DNA of 64,000 bases from positions 806,001 through 870,000 of the forward strand of contig NZ_QTJV01000002.1 in assembly GCF_003412465.1 (NCBI RefSeq). Reading direction: 5' to 3'. The DNA is from Chitinophaga silvisoli. Its GTDB lineage: Bacteria > Bacteroidota > Bacteroidia > Chitinophagales > Chitinophagaceae. Shown one piece after another: positions 24,585 to 33,340 of the stretch. The position numbers were made by a program, and so were the translations under genes. The number at the start of each line of letters is the position of its first letter. Within the stretch, counting starts at the first letter, position 1. Below the pieces are notes generated by a model. It ran no database searches, was not told the origin of the DNA, and worked only from the letters and a program-made list of their open reading frames with translations.

Positions 24585-26033
24585 TTATACACCCAGGCTC
24601 CATCCCTGACGGTAAGTCCGTTTTACGAACTGATTGGCCTCGTCAAAGTTAGTCACCTTCATGTTTTTATTATCCCACAGCAGTTTTACATAACGGCCAG
24701 GGTAGGAGGTTTTACCGTTTTCTTCCTTGCGGATGTCGAAGCTTCTGATAGCCAGGTTTGCCATTAGCAATGCTTCAGTCAATGGACCTGCAATAGAGAA
24801 AGGAGAAGAGATTGCCTTGTCCTTATCACTGTTATAACCAGCGATCGCAGCATTTACCCATTGTACATAGTGACCTTCGGGTACACGAGCATACTTCTGA
24901 GGTACTTTCGTCTGTTCAGTACGGCTGGTAGGCAGTAATTTAGGATCACGGCCATAGGTACCACACATCATTTTGCCTTTTGTACCAATGAAGATGGCAC
25001 CGTTACCGCCGTCGCCCATTACTTCGTTAGGCCCCAGTTCTTCCGGTCTTGCAGGCTGAATACCACCATCCATCCAGTGGAGGGTAACTTCCTTGCCTTT
25101 ATGATCTTCAAATTTCAGGGTCACATGTGATGATGGAGGGCAGCTTTCAGGGAAATAGCCTCTTTTGAATTCATCTACATATACGCTACCTACGCTACAT
25201 TCTACTGACTTTGGAGAGCCCAGTCCCAGGGTGCGGAAAGGAGGTTCGATGATGTGGCATCCCATATCGCCGAGTGCTCCGGTACCGTAATCCCACCAGC
25301 CACGCCAGTTGAACGGAACGAGTTTATCGATATAATCTTTGTAAGGTGCAGTACCTAACCACAGGTCCCAATCCAGTTCAGGAGGCACGGGTGCTTTCCT
25401 GTCTGACCATGGAATACCTTGTGGCCATACGGGTCTGTCAGTATAGCAATATACGGTATGTACATCGCCAATAGTACCTGCATCGTACCATTCACGCAGC
25501 TGGCGCACGCCATCGCCGCTGGAACCCTGGTTACCCATCTGGGTCACTACTTTGTACTTTTTGGCTGCTTCCGTCAGCATGCGAGCTTCGTAGATGTCGT
25601 GGGTAAGGGGCTTTTGCACATATACGTGTTTGCCCAGCTGCATTGCGGCCATGGCGGCAACGGCATGCTGGTGATCCGGTGTGGACACCGTAACCGCATC
25701 TATGTTCTTATGCTCCTTGTCAAGCATCTCCCTGAAGTCTTTGTAGAACTTCGCCTTTGGAAAGCGCTTTACAGAATTTGCTGCACGACGGGTGTCTACA
25801 TCACAGAGGTAGACTATGTCAGAAGCACCTTTTGCAATTTCTTCCAAATCGCTTTCTCCTTTACCGCCAACACCAATACCGGCTACACGCAGGCGGTCAC
25901 TGGGTGCAATGAATCCTTTACCACCGAGTACATGACGTGGCACGATCATAAATCCGGCTGCTGCAAGCGCGCCATCTTTCAGGAACGATCGGCGGGAGAC
26001 CTGGTTTCCCGGGGTGTTTTTTTCGTGGACCAT
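24585..26033 (-). CDS. Tat-exported Gfo/Idh/MocA family oxidoreductase
   Basis: A 482-residue dehydrogenase-like protein of the Gfo/Idh/MocA group. The N-terminus has the twin-arginine motif SRRSFLKDG then a hydrophobic run, so Tat export is expected. The NAD(P) loop is RVAGIGVGGKGESDLE (about residue 49), with VSTPDHQHAVAAMAA and HVYVQKPLTHDIYEAR after it; the family's EKP is QKP here. The C-terminal half has GWWDYGTGALGDMGCHIIEPPF, typical of the large DUF1080-linked members that act on glycans. It is divergent from a gluconokinase gene. The substrate is probably a sugar or sugar acid. Confidence 0.88.
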   Translation of the reverse strand: MVHEKNTPGNQVSRRSFLKDGALAAAGFMIVPRHVLGGKGFIAPSDRLRVAGIGVGGKGESDLEEIAKGASDIVYLCDVDTRRAANSVKRFPKAKFYKDFREMLDKEHKNIDAVTVSTPDHQHAVAAMAAMQLGKHVYVQKPLTHDIYEARMLTEAAKKYKVVTQMGNQGSSGDGVRQLREWYDAGTIGDVHTVYCYTDRPVWPQGIPWSDRKAPVPPELDWDLWLGTAPYKDYIDKLVPFNWRGWWDYGTGALGDMGCHIIEPPFRTLGLGSPKSVECSVGSVYVDEFKRGYFPESCPPSSHVTLKFEDHKGKEVTLHWMDGGIQPARPEELGPNEVMGDGGNGAIFIGTKGKMMCGTYGRDPKLLPTSRTEQTKVPQKYARVPEGHYVQWVNAAIAGYNSDKDKAISSPFSIAGPLTEALLMANLAIRSFDIRKEENGKTSYPGRYVKLLWDNKNMKVTNFDEANQFVKRTYRQGWSLGV

Positions 26034-26162
26034 ATTAACAATGTTTATTTAGTTGAGACTGATTTATACCATAATCGTGGATCGTTATTTGCGCTTTATT
26101 CCGACCAATAATGATTTTAAATCTATAAATTTATTTTTAAAGAAAGAAGGTAAAATATAGCA

Positions 26163-27620
26163 ATGGCATACATCATTGGAGTAGATATAGGAACCAGCAG
26201 TACCAAAGTGATCGCCGTAATGGAGGATGGAAGCGTAAAGGCGCACTGCCAGCAGGAATACACCATTCACCAGCCGCAGGCAGGGTATAGTGAACAGGAT
26301 CCCGCCAGCATACTGGCAGCAGTGAAGAGTGGAATCAGAAGCGTGGCTACTATAATGAGGGAGGCACCTGCTGCCGTATCTTTCAGTAGTGCCATGCACA
26401 GCGTGATGATGATGTCGGAACAGGGTACCGCCATGAGCCCATTAATCATATGGGCAGACAACAGGAGTGAGGCTGTTGCGGATAAACTCAGGGGGACCCC
26501 ACAGGGCAATCGCATTTATCAGCAGACAGGTACGCCTATCCACGCCATGAGTCCCTTGTGTAAGATCGTATGGTGGAAGGAAAATGAACCCGCGTTATTT
26601 AAACAGGCGGCGTGTTTTATCGGCATCAAAGAGTATATCTTCTATCATTTCTTCGCCAGGTACATTACAGATCATTCCATTGCTTCTGCCACAGGCTTAT
26701 TTAATATCCACGAGTTACGCTGGAATGCTGATTCATTGGCGATAGCAGGGATTACAGAGAAGCAGCTGCCGGAGGCAGTGAGTAGTGATACTATTATTAC
26801 AGGCCTGGATCCCACGATTGCGGCGGAACTGGGTCTGCCTGTAGATACAAAGTTTATAGCCGGTGCCAGCGATGGCTGTCTGGCACAGTTAGGGAGCAAT
26901 GCCCTGGATGCAGGTCATGCCTCCCTGACGATCGGAACCAGTGGTGCGGTGAGGATGGCTGTACCTACGGCCATGACGGATGAGCATAACAGGTTGTTTA
27001 CTTACATTCTTACCCCGGGTCGTTTTGTGATAGGTGGTGCGATTAACAATGGAGGGGTATTGCTCCAGTGGTACCTGGATAAATTTCTGAAAGCGGGAAT
27101 GAGTATAGATGCCGGCTTGCAACAGGCATTTGCTACACCTGCGGGTGCCGAAGGGGTGATCTGTCTGCCTTATCTGCATGGTGAGAGGGCCCCGGTTTGG
27201 GATGGGCATGCGAAAGGCGCTTTTATTGGCGTGCAGCCGCAGCATACCCAATGGCATTTTATGAGAGCCATCCTGGAAGGAATGGCTTATGGTTTATTAA
27301 GCATTACGAAAGCGCTGGAAGAGACGACGAAAGAAGTGACGAAGATTTCTGTGAGCGGAGGGTTTACTGCCTCGAGGGAATGGGTGCAACTACTGGCAGA
27401 TGTATTTCAGCAAGCGATGTATATGACGAAGGAGAGTGATGCCTCGGCGTTGGGGGCGGTGTTGCTGGCAGCGGATGCCGTAAAACTTAAGGTAACCCTG
27501 GCCGCACAGGAGGAGATCGTGATAAAGCCGGATCCGGCCAAAGCTGGGATCTATCAAAAATCTTATGAGATCTATGTAAAACTATACGAGGCGTTGAAAC
27601 CCGTATTTCCTATAATGTAA
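26163..27620 (+). CDS. gntK: FGGY family carbohydrate kinase, probable gluconokinase
   Basis: Cytoplasmic sugar kinase of the FGGY family, 485 residues, with the phosphate-binding VDIGTSSTKVIA at residues 7-18, the substrate loop SPLIIWADNRS near 97, the MSPLCKIVWWKEN segment typical of gluconokinases, GASDGCLAQLGSNAL near 233 and ATP-site GGFTASREWVQLLAD near 400. The closest described members phosphorylate gluconate; xylulose or related sugars are alternatives. It is divergent from a Tat-exported Gfo/Idh/MocA oxidoreductase, so the pair may handle an aldonate. A strong terminator follows. Confidence 0.8.
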   Translation: MAYIIGVDIGTSSTKVIAVMEDGSVKAHCQQEYTIHQPQAGYSEQDPASILAAVKSGIRSVATIMREAPAAVSFSSAMHSVMMMSEQGTAMSPLIIWADNRSEAVADKLRGTPQGNRIYQQTGTPIHAMSPLCKIVWWKENEPALFKQAACFIGIKEYIFYHFFARYITDHSIASATGLFNIHELRWNADSLAIAGITEKQLPEAVSSDTIITGLDPTIAAELGLPVDTKFIAGASDGCLAQLGSNALDAGHASLTIGTSGAVRMAVPTAMTDEHNRLFTYILTPGRFVIGGAINNGGVLLQWYLDKFLKAGMSIDAGLQQAFATPAGAEGVICLPYLHGERAPVWDGHAKGAFIGVQPQHTQWHFMRAILEGMAYGLLSITKALEETTKEVTKISVSGGFTASREWVQLLADVFQQAMYMTKESDASALGAVLLAADAVKLKVTLAAQEEIVIKPDPAKAGIYQKSYEIYVKLYEALKPVFPIM

Positions 27621-27649
27621 AACGTCATGCCGGAAGGCATGACGTTTTT
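27621..27649. terminator. Bidirectional terminator between gntK and mutL
   Basis: AACGTCATGCC and GGCATGACGTT pair perfectly around GGAA; T-runs on the plus strand and A-rich bases on the other side let it serve both genes. Confidence 0.85.
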
Positions 27650-27659
27650 AGTTTTTTGT

Positions 27660-29552
27660 TTAACCGCCGAACATCTTTGCGAGGTCCGTTAATTTAAATG
27701 ATATATAAGTGTACTTCCCGCCGGGTGCTGCATTAGGCATAGCACAGGCAAAAAGCTCATCTATAATATTCTGCATTTCTTTTGTCGTCAGCGATCTGCC
27801 GGAAGGGATGGCATTGTTTCTGGCCATGGACCTTACGAGTTGTTCGCGCTTATTGACTTTCAGTTCAGCGCTATAGTGTTTGAACTGTTCCAGTAGTCCT
27901 TCGATGCTGGCCTGTTCGTTGCCGCTCTGGATATCGGCGGGGGTACCTCTTACTACAAAGGTATTGCTGCCAAATGGTTCCAGGTCGTACCCCAGTACCT
28001 GCAGGTCGGGGAGCATTTCCATGACCAGGGCAGCATCAGCAGGAGGCAGTTGCAGTGTCTGTGGGAACAGGCTTTGCTGTGCCGGCATCGGTGTTTCCTG
28101 CAGGGCGCGGAGGTATCGTTCGTAGAGGATGCGCTCGTGTGCTGCCTGCTGATCGATCAGGATAAAGCCTGACTTGATCTGGGAAAGTATGAATTGCTGA
28201 TGTACCTGAACGGGTACTTTCTGGTCGATGGTATTGTCCTGCCAGCGTTCATCGATTACAGAGGCGGTGGAAGACCGGCTTTCGAAGCCAACAGCTGGTA
28301 ATGGCTGTGTCAGGGTCGTTTCACGTTCTTCTCTGTAGGAGGAGGAGCTGTCGGAGGATGATTTGCCAATATCGTACAGGTCTTTCCAGTGTTTCAGGTT
28401 GCTGCTGCTCTTATCGATCACATGTGCCTGATTGGCCTGGGTAAAGGTTTTGTACAGGGAGGTGGTTGCAGATTGTTCCTGGCGCTCAGCAGTAAATGGC
28501 TGGCTCACGGCATCCAGGTGCTGAATATCGGGATCCAGTTCGAAGTTGAGGGTTGGCATCACGTTGAATTGTGCCAGTGAATGCTTGACAGCTGACTGTA
28601 CAAATGCATACATGACCTTCTCATCGTCGAATTTAATTTCCTGCTTGGTGGGGTGCACGTTGATATCCACATGTCCCGGATCGAGGTCTATGAACAGTAC
28701 GTACAACGGGAAGCTATCTGCAGGGATTATATCGGCATAGGCCGTCATAATCGCATGGTTCAGGTAAGGGCTTTTGATAAAGCGGTTGTTGACAAAGAAG
28801 AACTGGTCGCCCCTTGTCTTTTTGGCAGCATCCGGTTTACCTACAAACCCGTGTACGTCCATATAGTCGGTACTTTCCTTTACACTCACCAGCTTAGAAT
28901 TGTAGTGCTGGCCGAGGATGGCAATGACACGTTGCTTCAGGGAACCTTTTTCAAGGTAGAAGAGCTGTTGTGTATTGTTCAGGAGTGTAAACTGGATTTG
29001 TGGAAAAGCCATGGCTACGCGGATGAACTCATCTACGATGTGTCTCATCTCAGCAGCATTGCTTTTCAGGAAGTTACGTCGGGCTGGTACGTTGAAGAAC
29101 AGGTTCTTCATTGCAATAGAGGTCCCTTCCGCCGTTTGGCAGGGTTCCTGTTTCCTGACGGCACTATTGTCGATCTCGATATAAGTACCTATGTCTGTAC
29201 CGCGCATCCTGGTTTTTAGTTCAACCTGCGATACGGCGGCAATTGAAGCCAATGCTTCACCCCGGAAGCCCATCGTCCTGATCTGGAACAAGTCTTCAAT
29301 GGTCTGGATTTTAGAGGTGGCATGCCTCTCGAAACACATGCGGGCATCTGCTTCACTCATTCCTTTACCATTATCAATTACCTGTACCAGTTCCTTCCCG
29401 GCATCCCGGATGATTAGTTGAATTTCCGTTGCACCAGCGTCCACCGCATTTTCCAGCAGTTCTTTCACTGCTGAAGCCGGCCTTTGGATCACCTCACCTG
29501 CTGCGATTTGATTGGCTATGTTGTCTGGTAATAGATTGATAATGTTCGCCAC
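27660..29552 (-). CDS. mutL: DNA mismatch repair protein MutL
   Basis: GHKL-type ATPase that links MutS mismatch recognition to strand removal. N-terminal motifs are complete: ELLENAVDAGATEI, DNGKGMS, TMGFRGEALASIAAV and the KQEIKFDDE transducer loop near residue 305. The C-terminal dimerisation part (about 440-630) holds DQQAAHERILYE, close to the endonuclease motif DQHA(x)2E(x)4E with Gln for His. This suggests a nicking-type MutL as expected in a group without MutH, although the later Cys-rich CPHGRP motif is not present in canonical form. Length 630 aa is normal. Confidence 0.96.
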   Translation of the reverse strand: MANIINLLPDNIANQIAAGEVIQRPASAVKELLENAVDAGATEIQLIIRDAGKELVQVIDNGKGMSEADARMCFERHATSKIQTIEDLFQIRTMGFRGEALASIAAVSQVELKTRMRGTDIGTYIEIDNSAVRKQEPCQTAEGTSIAMKNLFFNVPARRNFLKSNAAEMRHIVDEFIRVAMAFPQIQFTLLNNTQQLFYLEKGSLKQRVIAILGQHYNSKLVSVKESTDYMDVHGFVGKPDAAKKTRGDQFFFVNNRFIKSPYLNHAIMTAYADIIPADSFPLYVLFIDLDPGHVDINVHPTKQEIKFDDEKVMYAFVQSAVKHSLAQFNVMPTLNFELDPDIQHLDAVSQPFTAERQEQSATTSLYKTFTQANQAHVIDKSSSNLKHWKDLYDIGKSSSDSSSSYREERETTLTQPLPAVGFESRSSTASVIDERWQDNTIDQKVPVQVHQQFILSQIKSGFILIDQQAAHERILYERYLRALQETPMPAQQSLFPQTLQLPPADAALVMEMLPDLQVLGYDLEPFGSNTFVVRGTPADIQSGNEQASIEGLLEQFKHYSAELKVNKREQLVRSMARNNAIPSGRSLTTKEMQNIIDELFACAMPNAAPGGKYTYISFKLTDLAKMFGG

Positions 29553-29688
29553 GTATAATGTGCCTTTATGCTGTAAAGTTAGGAAAGTTTACTGTTGATT
29601 CCGGAGGCGGGGATAAGATGCTGGCAAAATGTGGACTAGCGTTTTGCCAATCTCCCAAAGTCCCATATTGATAAGGCTTTCAGCGCTT

Positions 29689-29706
29689 TGTGGATAGTGT
29701 GGATAT
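29689..29706. promoter_or_regulatory. Tandem DnaA-box-like nonamers
   Basis: Two adjacent nonamers, TGTGGATAG and TGTGGATAT, each match the reverse complement of the DnaA box (TGTGGATAA) at eight of nine positions. They lie in the 281-base gap between mutL and msrB, 17 bases before a 12-base palindrome. This could be DnaA regulation or chance. Confidence 0.35.
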
Positions 29707-29723
29707 GTTATTAACATTTCCAC

Positions 29724-29735
29724 CTTGTTAACAAG
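29724..29735. repeat. Perfect 12-base palindrome
   Basis: CTTGTTAACAAG is a perfect palindrome in the mutL-msrB gap and could be an operator for a dimeric regulator. Confidence 0.5.
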
Positions 29736-29833
29736 ACGTTAATCGCCGTGAATTTCAGCCATCTACTGAGGGAATCTGATAATTTTGATCCTCGCAGTAT
29801 AAAAACGTATTTGATTAGGGAAAAAACCTGCAT

Positions 29834-30271
29834 ATGGAAGACGAAAAAAAGAGTGACGTATATTCCCGGACGGATACCAACAAGGTGAGTCTGACAAACG
29901 AAGAATGGCAAAAGCGCTTAAGTCCGGAAGTATATCACATAGCCAGGGAGAAAGGTACAGAATGGGCTTTTACTGGCAAATACTGGAATTCAAAAGATAA
30001 TGGCACTTACTATTGTGCCGCCTGCGGTAACCCATTGTTCATATCCAATGCTAAGTTCGAAAGCAGCTGTGGCTGGCCCAGTTTCTTTGAACCGGTGACC
30101 AAGGGCAGCGTGATCTATGCTCCTGACAATTCTCATGGTATGCACCGTACGGAGGTTATGTGTGGCCGCTGTAAAGCCCATCTCGGACACGTATTTGACG
30201 ACGGTCCTCCTCCAACAGGCTTACGCTATTGCATCAATTCTGTCATCCTCGACTTCGAAGGAGACAAGTAA
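29834..30271 (+). CDS. msrB: Peptide-methionine (R)-S-oxide reductase
   Basis: Repairs oxidised methionine (R-sulfoxide form) in proteins using thioredoxin. No signal peptide is seen, so it acts in the cytoplasm. The zinc site is formed by C61-x-x-C64 (CAACG) and C110-x-x-C113 (CGRC); the catalytic cysteine is C133 in RYCINS, and a possible resolving cysteine is C79 in SSCGWPSF. HRTEVMC and HLGHVFDDGPPPTGLRYC are classic MsrB blocks. Length 145 aa is normal. It is a single gene ending at a hairpin shared with the convergent YciI-like gene. Confidence 0.95.
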   Translation: MEDEKKSDVYSRTDTNKVSLTNEEWQKRLSPEVYHIAREKGTEWAFTGKYWNSKDNGTYYCAACGNPLFISNAKFESSCGWPSFFEPVTKGSVIYAPDNSHGMHRTEVMCGRCKAHLGHVFDDGPPPTGLRYCINSVILDFEGDK

Positions 30272-30295
30272 TAAATTTTTAAATACAGGGAAAAG

Positions 30296-30329
30296 GACTG
30301 ACTGAAGAGACTTTGGTCAGTCTTTTTTT
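30296..30329 (+). terminator. Rho-independent terminator of msrB
   Basis: GACTGAC and GTCAGTC pair around a 13-base loop, followed by seven T residues. Confidence 0.8.
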
Positions 30330-30339
30330 GTTTGCAGAT

Positions 30340-30627
30340 CTACGACAGATAAGCCTGCAACTCATTGACGTAGGATGTAGGCTCAAATTCTATAATCTCA
30401 TACAGCGCCAGCTGGAATTTGTCCAGCGGGTCTTCACTCATAATTTCTTCCACTTCTTTGCGGCTCGATGCTTTACATATGATCAGGCCCCCGGATTTAG
30501 GTTTCCTGCGACCCGCCAAAATGAATTTGCCACTCTTATAAAATTTGTCAAGAAATGCTCTATGCTGCTCCATATAGTGTTCTATGGCAGCCACAGGTCT
30601 GATATATTGTAACAGGATCAGGTACAT
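30340..30627 (-). CDS. YciI family protein
   Basis: A 95-residue cytoplasmic protein of the YciI-like superfamily, with the dimeric alpha-beta barrel fold. Typical elements are RPVAAIEHYMEQHRAFLDKFYKSGKFILAG at the N-terminal half (the His and the Gly-rich strand) and SEDPLDKFQLALYEIIEF near residue 65-82, where DPF is the usual motif. Members are small enzymes or binding proteins; the reaction is unknown. A -7 box for its promoter is visible upstream. It is a single gene. Confidence 0.85.
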   Translation of the reverse strand: MYLILLQYIRPVAAIEHYMEQHRAFLDKFYKSGKFILAGRRKPKSGGLIICKASSRKEVEEIMSEDPLDKFQLALYEIIEFEPTSYVNELQAYLS

Positions 30628-30666
30628 GATAGCGTTTCAATAATAGGATGATTGGAAACCTTGGTG

Positions 30667-30674
30667 CAAAGGTA
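30667..30674 (-). promoter_or_regulatory. -7 promoter element of the YciI-like gene
   Basis: The minus strand reads TACCTTTG, an exact TAnnTTTG match, 39 bases before the start codon. No TTTG -33 box is seen at the right distance. Confidence 0.4.
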
Positions 30675-30859
30675 TAAAACTATTGCAGCATTTAATTTTA
30701 TAATACTCAATATAAATGAATGGATTGTGATATCCCTGAAAACAGCCACATATCTGAAAAAGCTGTAACTTAATATTAACCCCTCATAGCTTTACTAACG
30801 AAAAACGGAGTATTTTAGCGTCCATAATATCTATATTATTAAATTCAGATCCCCTTTTT

Positions 30860-32611
30860 ATGACAAAGATGTTTTCCAAAGTTTTGTTAACTGCTGTTAC
30901 TGCGGCAGTTATGTTGTCTGCATGTTCGAAAGTACCTGATCAGAGCAAATACATCCCCAAAACTGCGGGCGTGGTGCTCAGCATCAATAGCAAGCAGATC
31001 ACTAATAAACTGGTGACAAATGGTCTGACCATGGAAAAAATGTTTTCCGCATTGCAAGACAAGGATACCGCAAATCCTGCTATGAAAGCCTGGAAAGATG
31101 CAGAAAACTCGGGTGTGGACCTTCAGAATAATTTCTTCGTATCGGTAGTATTCAATGGTAGCCAGCAGTCCTACGTGACCCTTACCGGCGGGCTGAAAGA
31201 TGCTGCCAAGTTCGAAGCTTACCTGAAAAAGAACCTGCCAAGCTTTACCCTGCAAAAGAAAAACGACTTCCAATATGTATGGGAAGGTGACCAGGAAGCT
31301 GTAATCGGCTGGAACAAAGAAACTGTTATCTATCTCCGTGGTGTAGATGCCAACAAGCTGAAGAATGGCGGTCTCCCAGGTGGTATGCCAGGCGGTATTC
31401 CCGGTGGTGGTTTCGATGAAGATGAAGACGACAGCAGTGCTGTAGACAGTGCAGTAGCCACACAGGTGCGTTACGAAGCCACTGATGCACAAGCTACCTG
31501 GGTAGCAGAAGCTGATCACCTCTTCCACCTGAAGAAAGATGAATCTGCTGCTGACATCTCCGCATTTCACGACCTGCTCAAAAACAATGCTGACCTGAGC
31601 GTATATGTAAACCCGGAGCCCATGTATGCTTCTCAGGGTGCAGCCATCCCTGCTAACCTGAAGAAACTGCTGGAAGGTAGTTACTATACCGGTGCAGTAA
31701 ACTTTGAGAAAGGAAAAGTGGTAATGGACGGTGTATCTTATGCGGGTAAAGACCTGGCTGATATTTACAAGAAATATGGTAAAACAGAATCTGATGTAAA
31801 ACTGCTGGAACAATATCCTTCTGACAACATCTTAGGCTTTATGGTATATGGTTTCGACTTCCGTATGGTAGGCGATATCGTAAAGGCAACCGGTCTGGAT
31901 GGTATGGCCAATATTAGTCTCCGTATGTACTCCGGCAATCAGAACCTGACCCTGGATGATATCCTGAATGCTTTCAACGGCCAGATGTTCTTTGCCGCTT
32001 CAGACCTGAGTGTAAAGAAAACCCCAAGCACCGTTGTACAGGGCGATTCAATCACCAGAACTGATGTGAAATGGGTATTTGCAATGAAAGTAGGCGATAA
32101 GGCTGCTTTCGAAAAAGTAATGAGCATTCCGGCCCTGCAGACATTTGTTAGCAAACAGGGTAATAAATATGTACTGGCACCGATGATGCAACAGCCGGGT
32201 ATGCCAGCGTTGAACATCGACGATAAACTGATCACTGTGGCAAACGACCAGCCTACGCTGGATGCTTACCTGGGTGGTAAAGGTAAAGCGGGTGGTCTGG
32301 ACAATAGCTTCGTCAGCAAGATCAAAGGCAATCCAATGGGTGCTTATATCAACTTTGAAAAGATTGCAGCTGCAATTCCGGATAACGAGATTCCTGAAAG
32401 TGGCAAGGCTATCGCCGGCCAGGTAAAAGACCTGCTGAAAGATGCGACAGCCATCACTCATCCTTTCGATGGTAAGTCACAGCATTCAGAGGTAGTGCTG
32501 AACTTCAGGAAACAGGATGAGAACAGCCTGGTTCAACTGGTAAATCTTGGTACCAATGTTGCCAAATTTGTACAGGAAGAAAAGAAGGCAGATACTTCAG
32601 TTGTATATTAA
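30860..32611 (+). CDS. DUF4836 family lipoprotein
   Basis: A 583-residue lipoprotein of the DUF4836 family, which is widespread and uncharacterised in Bacteroidota. The signal peptide ends with the lipobox LSAC (Cys near residue 22). The start of the mature part, YIPKTAGVVLSINSKQI, is typical of the family. A flexible Gly-Pro linker with three GG(M/I/L)PGG-like repeats and an acidic DEDEDDSS stretch lies near residues 175-195. The remainder alternates strands and helices with no catalytic signature. It ends at a double hairpin. Confidence 0.85.
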   Translation: MTKMFSKVLLTAVTAAVMLSACSKVPDQSKYIPKTAGVVLSINSKQITNKLVTNGLTMEKMFSALQDKDTANPAMKAWKDAENSGVDLQNNFFVSVVFNGSQQSYVTLTGGLKDAAKFEAYLKKNLPSFTLQKKNDFQYVWEGDQEAVIGWNKETVIYLRGVDANKLKNGGLPGGMPGGIPGGGFDEDEDDSSAVDSAVATQVRYEATDAQATWVAEADHLFHLKKDESAADISAFHDLLKNNADLSVYVNPEPMYASQGAAIPANLKKLLEGSYYTGAVNFEKGKVVMDGVSYAGKDLADIYKKYGKTESDVKLLEQYPSDNILGFMVYGFDFRMVGDIVKATGLDGMANISLRMYSGNQNLTLDDILNAFNGQMFFAASDLSVKKTPSTVVQGDSITRTDVKWVFAMKVGDKAAFEKVMSIPALQTFVSKQGNKYVLAPMMQQPGMPALNIDDKLITVANDQPTLDAYLGGKGKAGGLDNSFVSKIKGNPMGAYINFEKIAAAIPDNEIPESGKAIAGQVKDLLKDATAITHPFDGKSQHSEVVLNFRKQDENSLVQLVNLGTNVAKFVQEEKKADTSVVY

Positions 32612-32633
32612 AATTTCTGTGCACGGAAATTTT
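32610..32633 (+). repeat. Inverted repeat, first of two tandem hairpins
   Basis: AAAATTTC and GAAATTTT pair across TGTGCACG, itself nearly palindromic. The repeat begins inside the DUF4836 stop codon. Confidence 0.65.
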
Positions 32634-32671
32634 AAAGCAAAAGAACATCCTGCAGGATGTTCTTTTGCTTT
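32634..32671. terminator. 38-base perfect palindrome, terminator
   Basis: Two 19-base arms, AAAGCAAAAGAACATCCTG and its exact complement, meet without a spacer at a CTGCAG centre. The outer part has A- and T-runs. It is the probable end of the DUF4836 transcript and lies 18 bases before the ABC ATPase start. Confidence 0.75.
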
Positions 32672-32689
32672 AGATAATATTAATTCACT

Positions 32690-33340
32690 ATGCAGTTACA
32701 ATTAGAAAACCTGGTTCCCATTCCTCTCAGGGACAAAATCCTGCAGCGTACTTCGGATCTATGGAACCAGGTTGTTACATTCACTCCCGGTAGTTTTGTT
32801 AAAATCAAGGCTCCATCGGGTACAGGCAAGACCACCCTGGTTCACTACCTGTACAACATCAGGAATGATTACTCCGGGAAGGTGCTGGTAGATGGTCAGG
32901 CATGGGATGCTTACAAGAAAGACCAGATAGCCCGCATGCGTCAGCAGCAGATCAGCGTTGTCTTCCAGGACCTGCGCATCTTTGATCAACTCACTGCAGC
33001 GGAAAATATAGAGCTCAAAAGAGTCATGCTCCCCAACCCATACTGCACTGCTGAAAAAGTGGCTGAAATGGCAGCCCGCCTGAACGTATCTCACATCATG
33101 AACCAAAGTGGTAAAACATTATCTTACGGAGAACGTCAGCGTATTGCCATTATTCGTGCATTGGTACAACCATTCGAATGGCTCATCATGGATGAACCTT
33201 TCAGTCACCTCGATGATGAGAACGCGCAAAAGGCTGCTGACCTGATCTCAGAAGAATGCCGTGCCCGCAATGCCGGATTTATTTTAACAGACCTGGACCA
33301 TGACAACAGGTTTGCCTACGATATACATTTCAATCTATGA
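32690..33340 (+). CDS. ABC transporter ATP-binding protein (LolD/MacB-like)
   Basis: ATPase of an ABC system, 216 residues. Walker A is APSGTGKTT (residues 41-49), the Q-loop VVFQDLRIF (near 89), a signature LSYGERQ in place of LSGGQ (near 144), Walker B WLIMDEPFSHLDDE (near 164-177) and the switch region LTDLDHDNR near 205. It sits immediately before a FtsX-like permease and overlaps it by four bases, so the two form one transporter, probably of the MacB/LolD/FtsX mechanotransmission type. The cargo could be a lipoprotein, drug or cell-wall signal; nothing in the sequence decides. Confidence 0.9.
   Translation: MQLQLENLVPIPLRDKILQRTSDLWNQVVTFTPGSFVKIKAPSGTGKTTLVHYLYNIRNDYSGKVLVDGQAWDAYKKDQIARMRQQQISVVFQDLRIFDQLTAAENIELKRVMLPNPYCTAEKVAEMAARLNVSHIMNQSGKTLSYGERQRIAIIRALVQPFEWLIMDEPFSHLDDENAQKAADLISEECRARNAGFILTDLDHDNRFAYDIHFNL

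Noticed and set aside
29689-29735. Calling the mutL-msrB gap the replication origin
   Set aside because: Only two imperfect DnaA boxes are present, with no cluster, AT-rich unwinding element of clear length or dnaA/dnaN neighbour.
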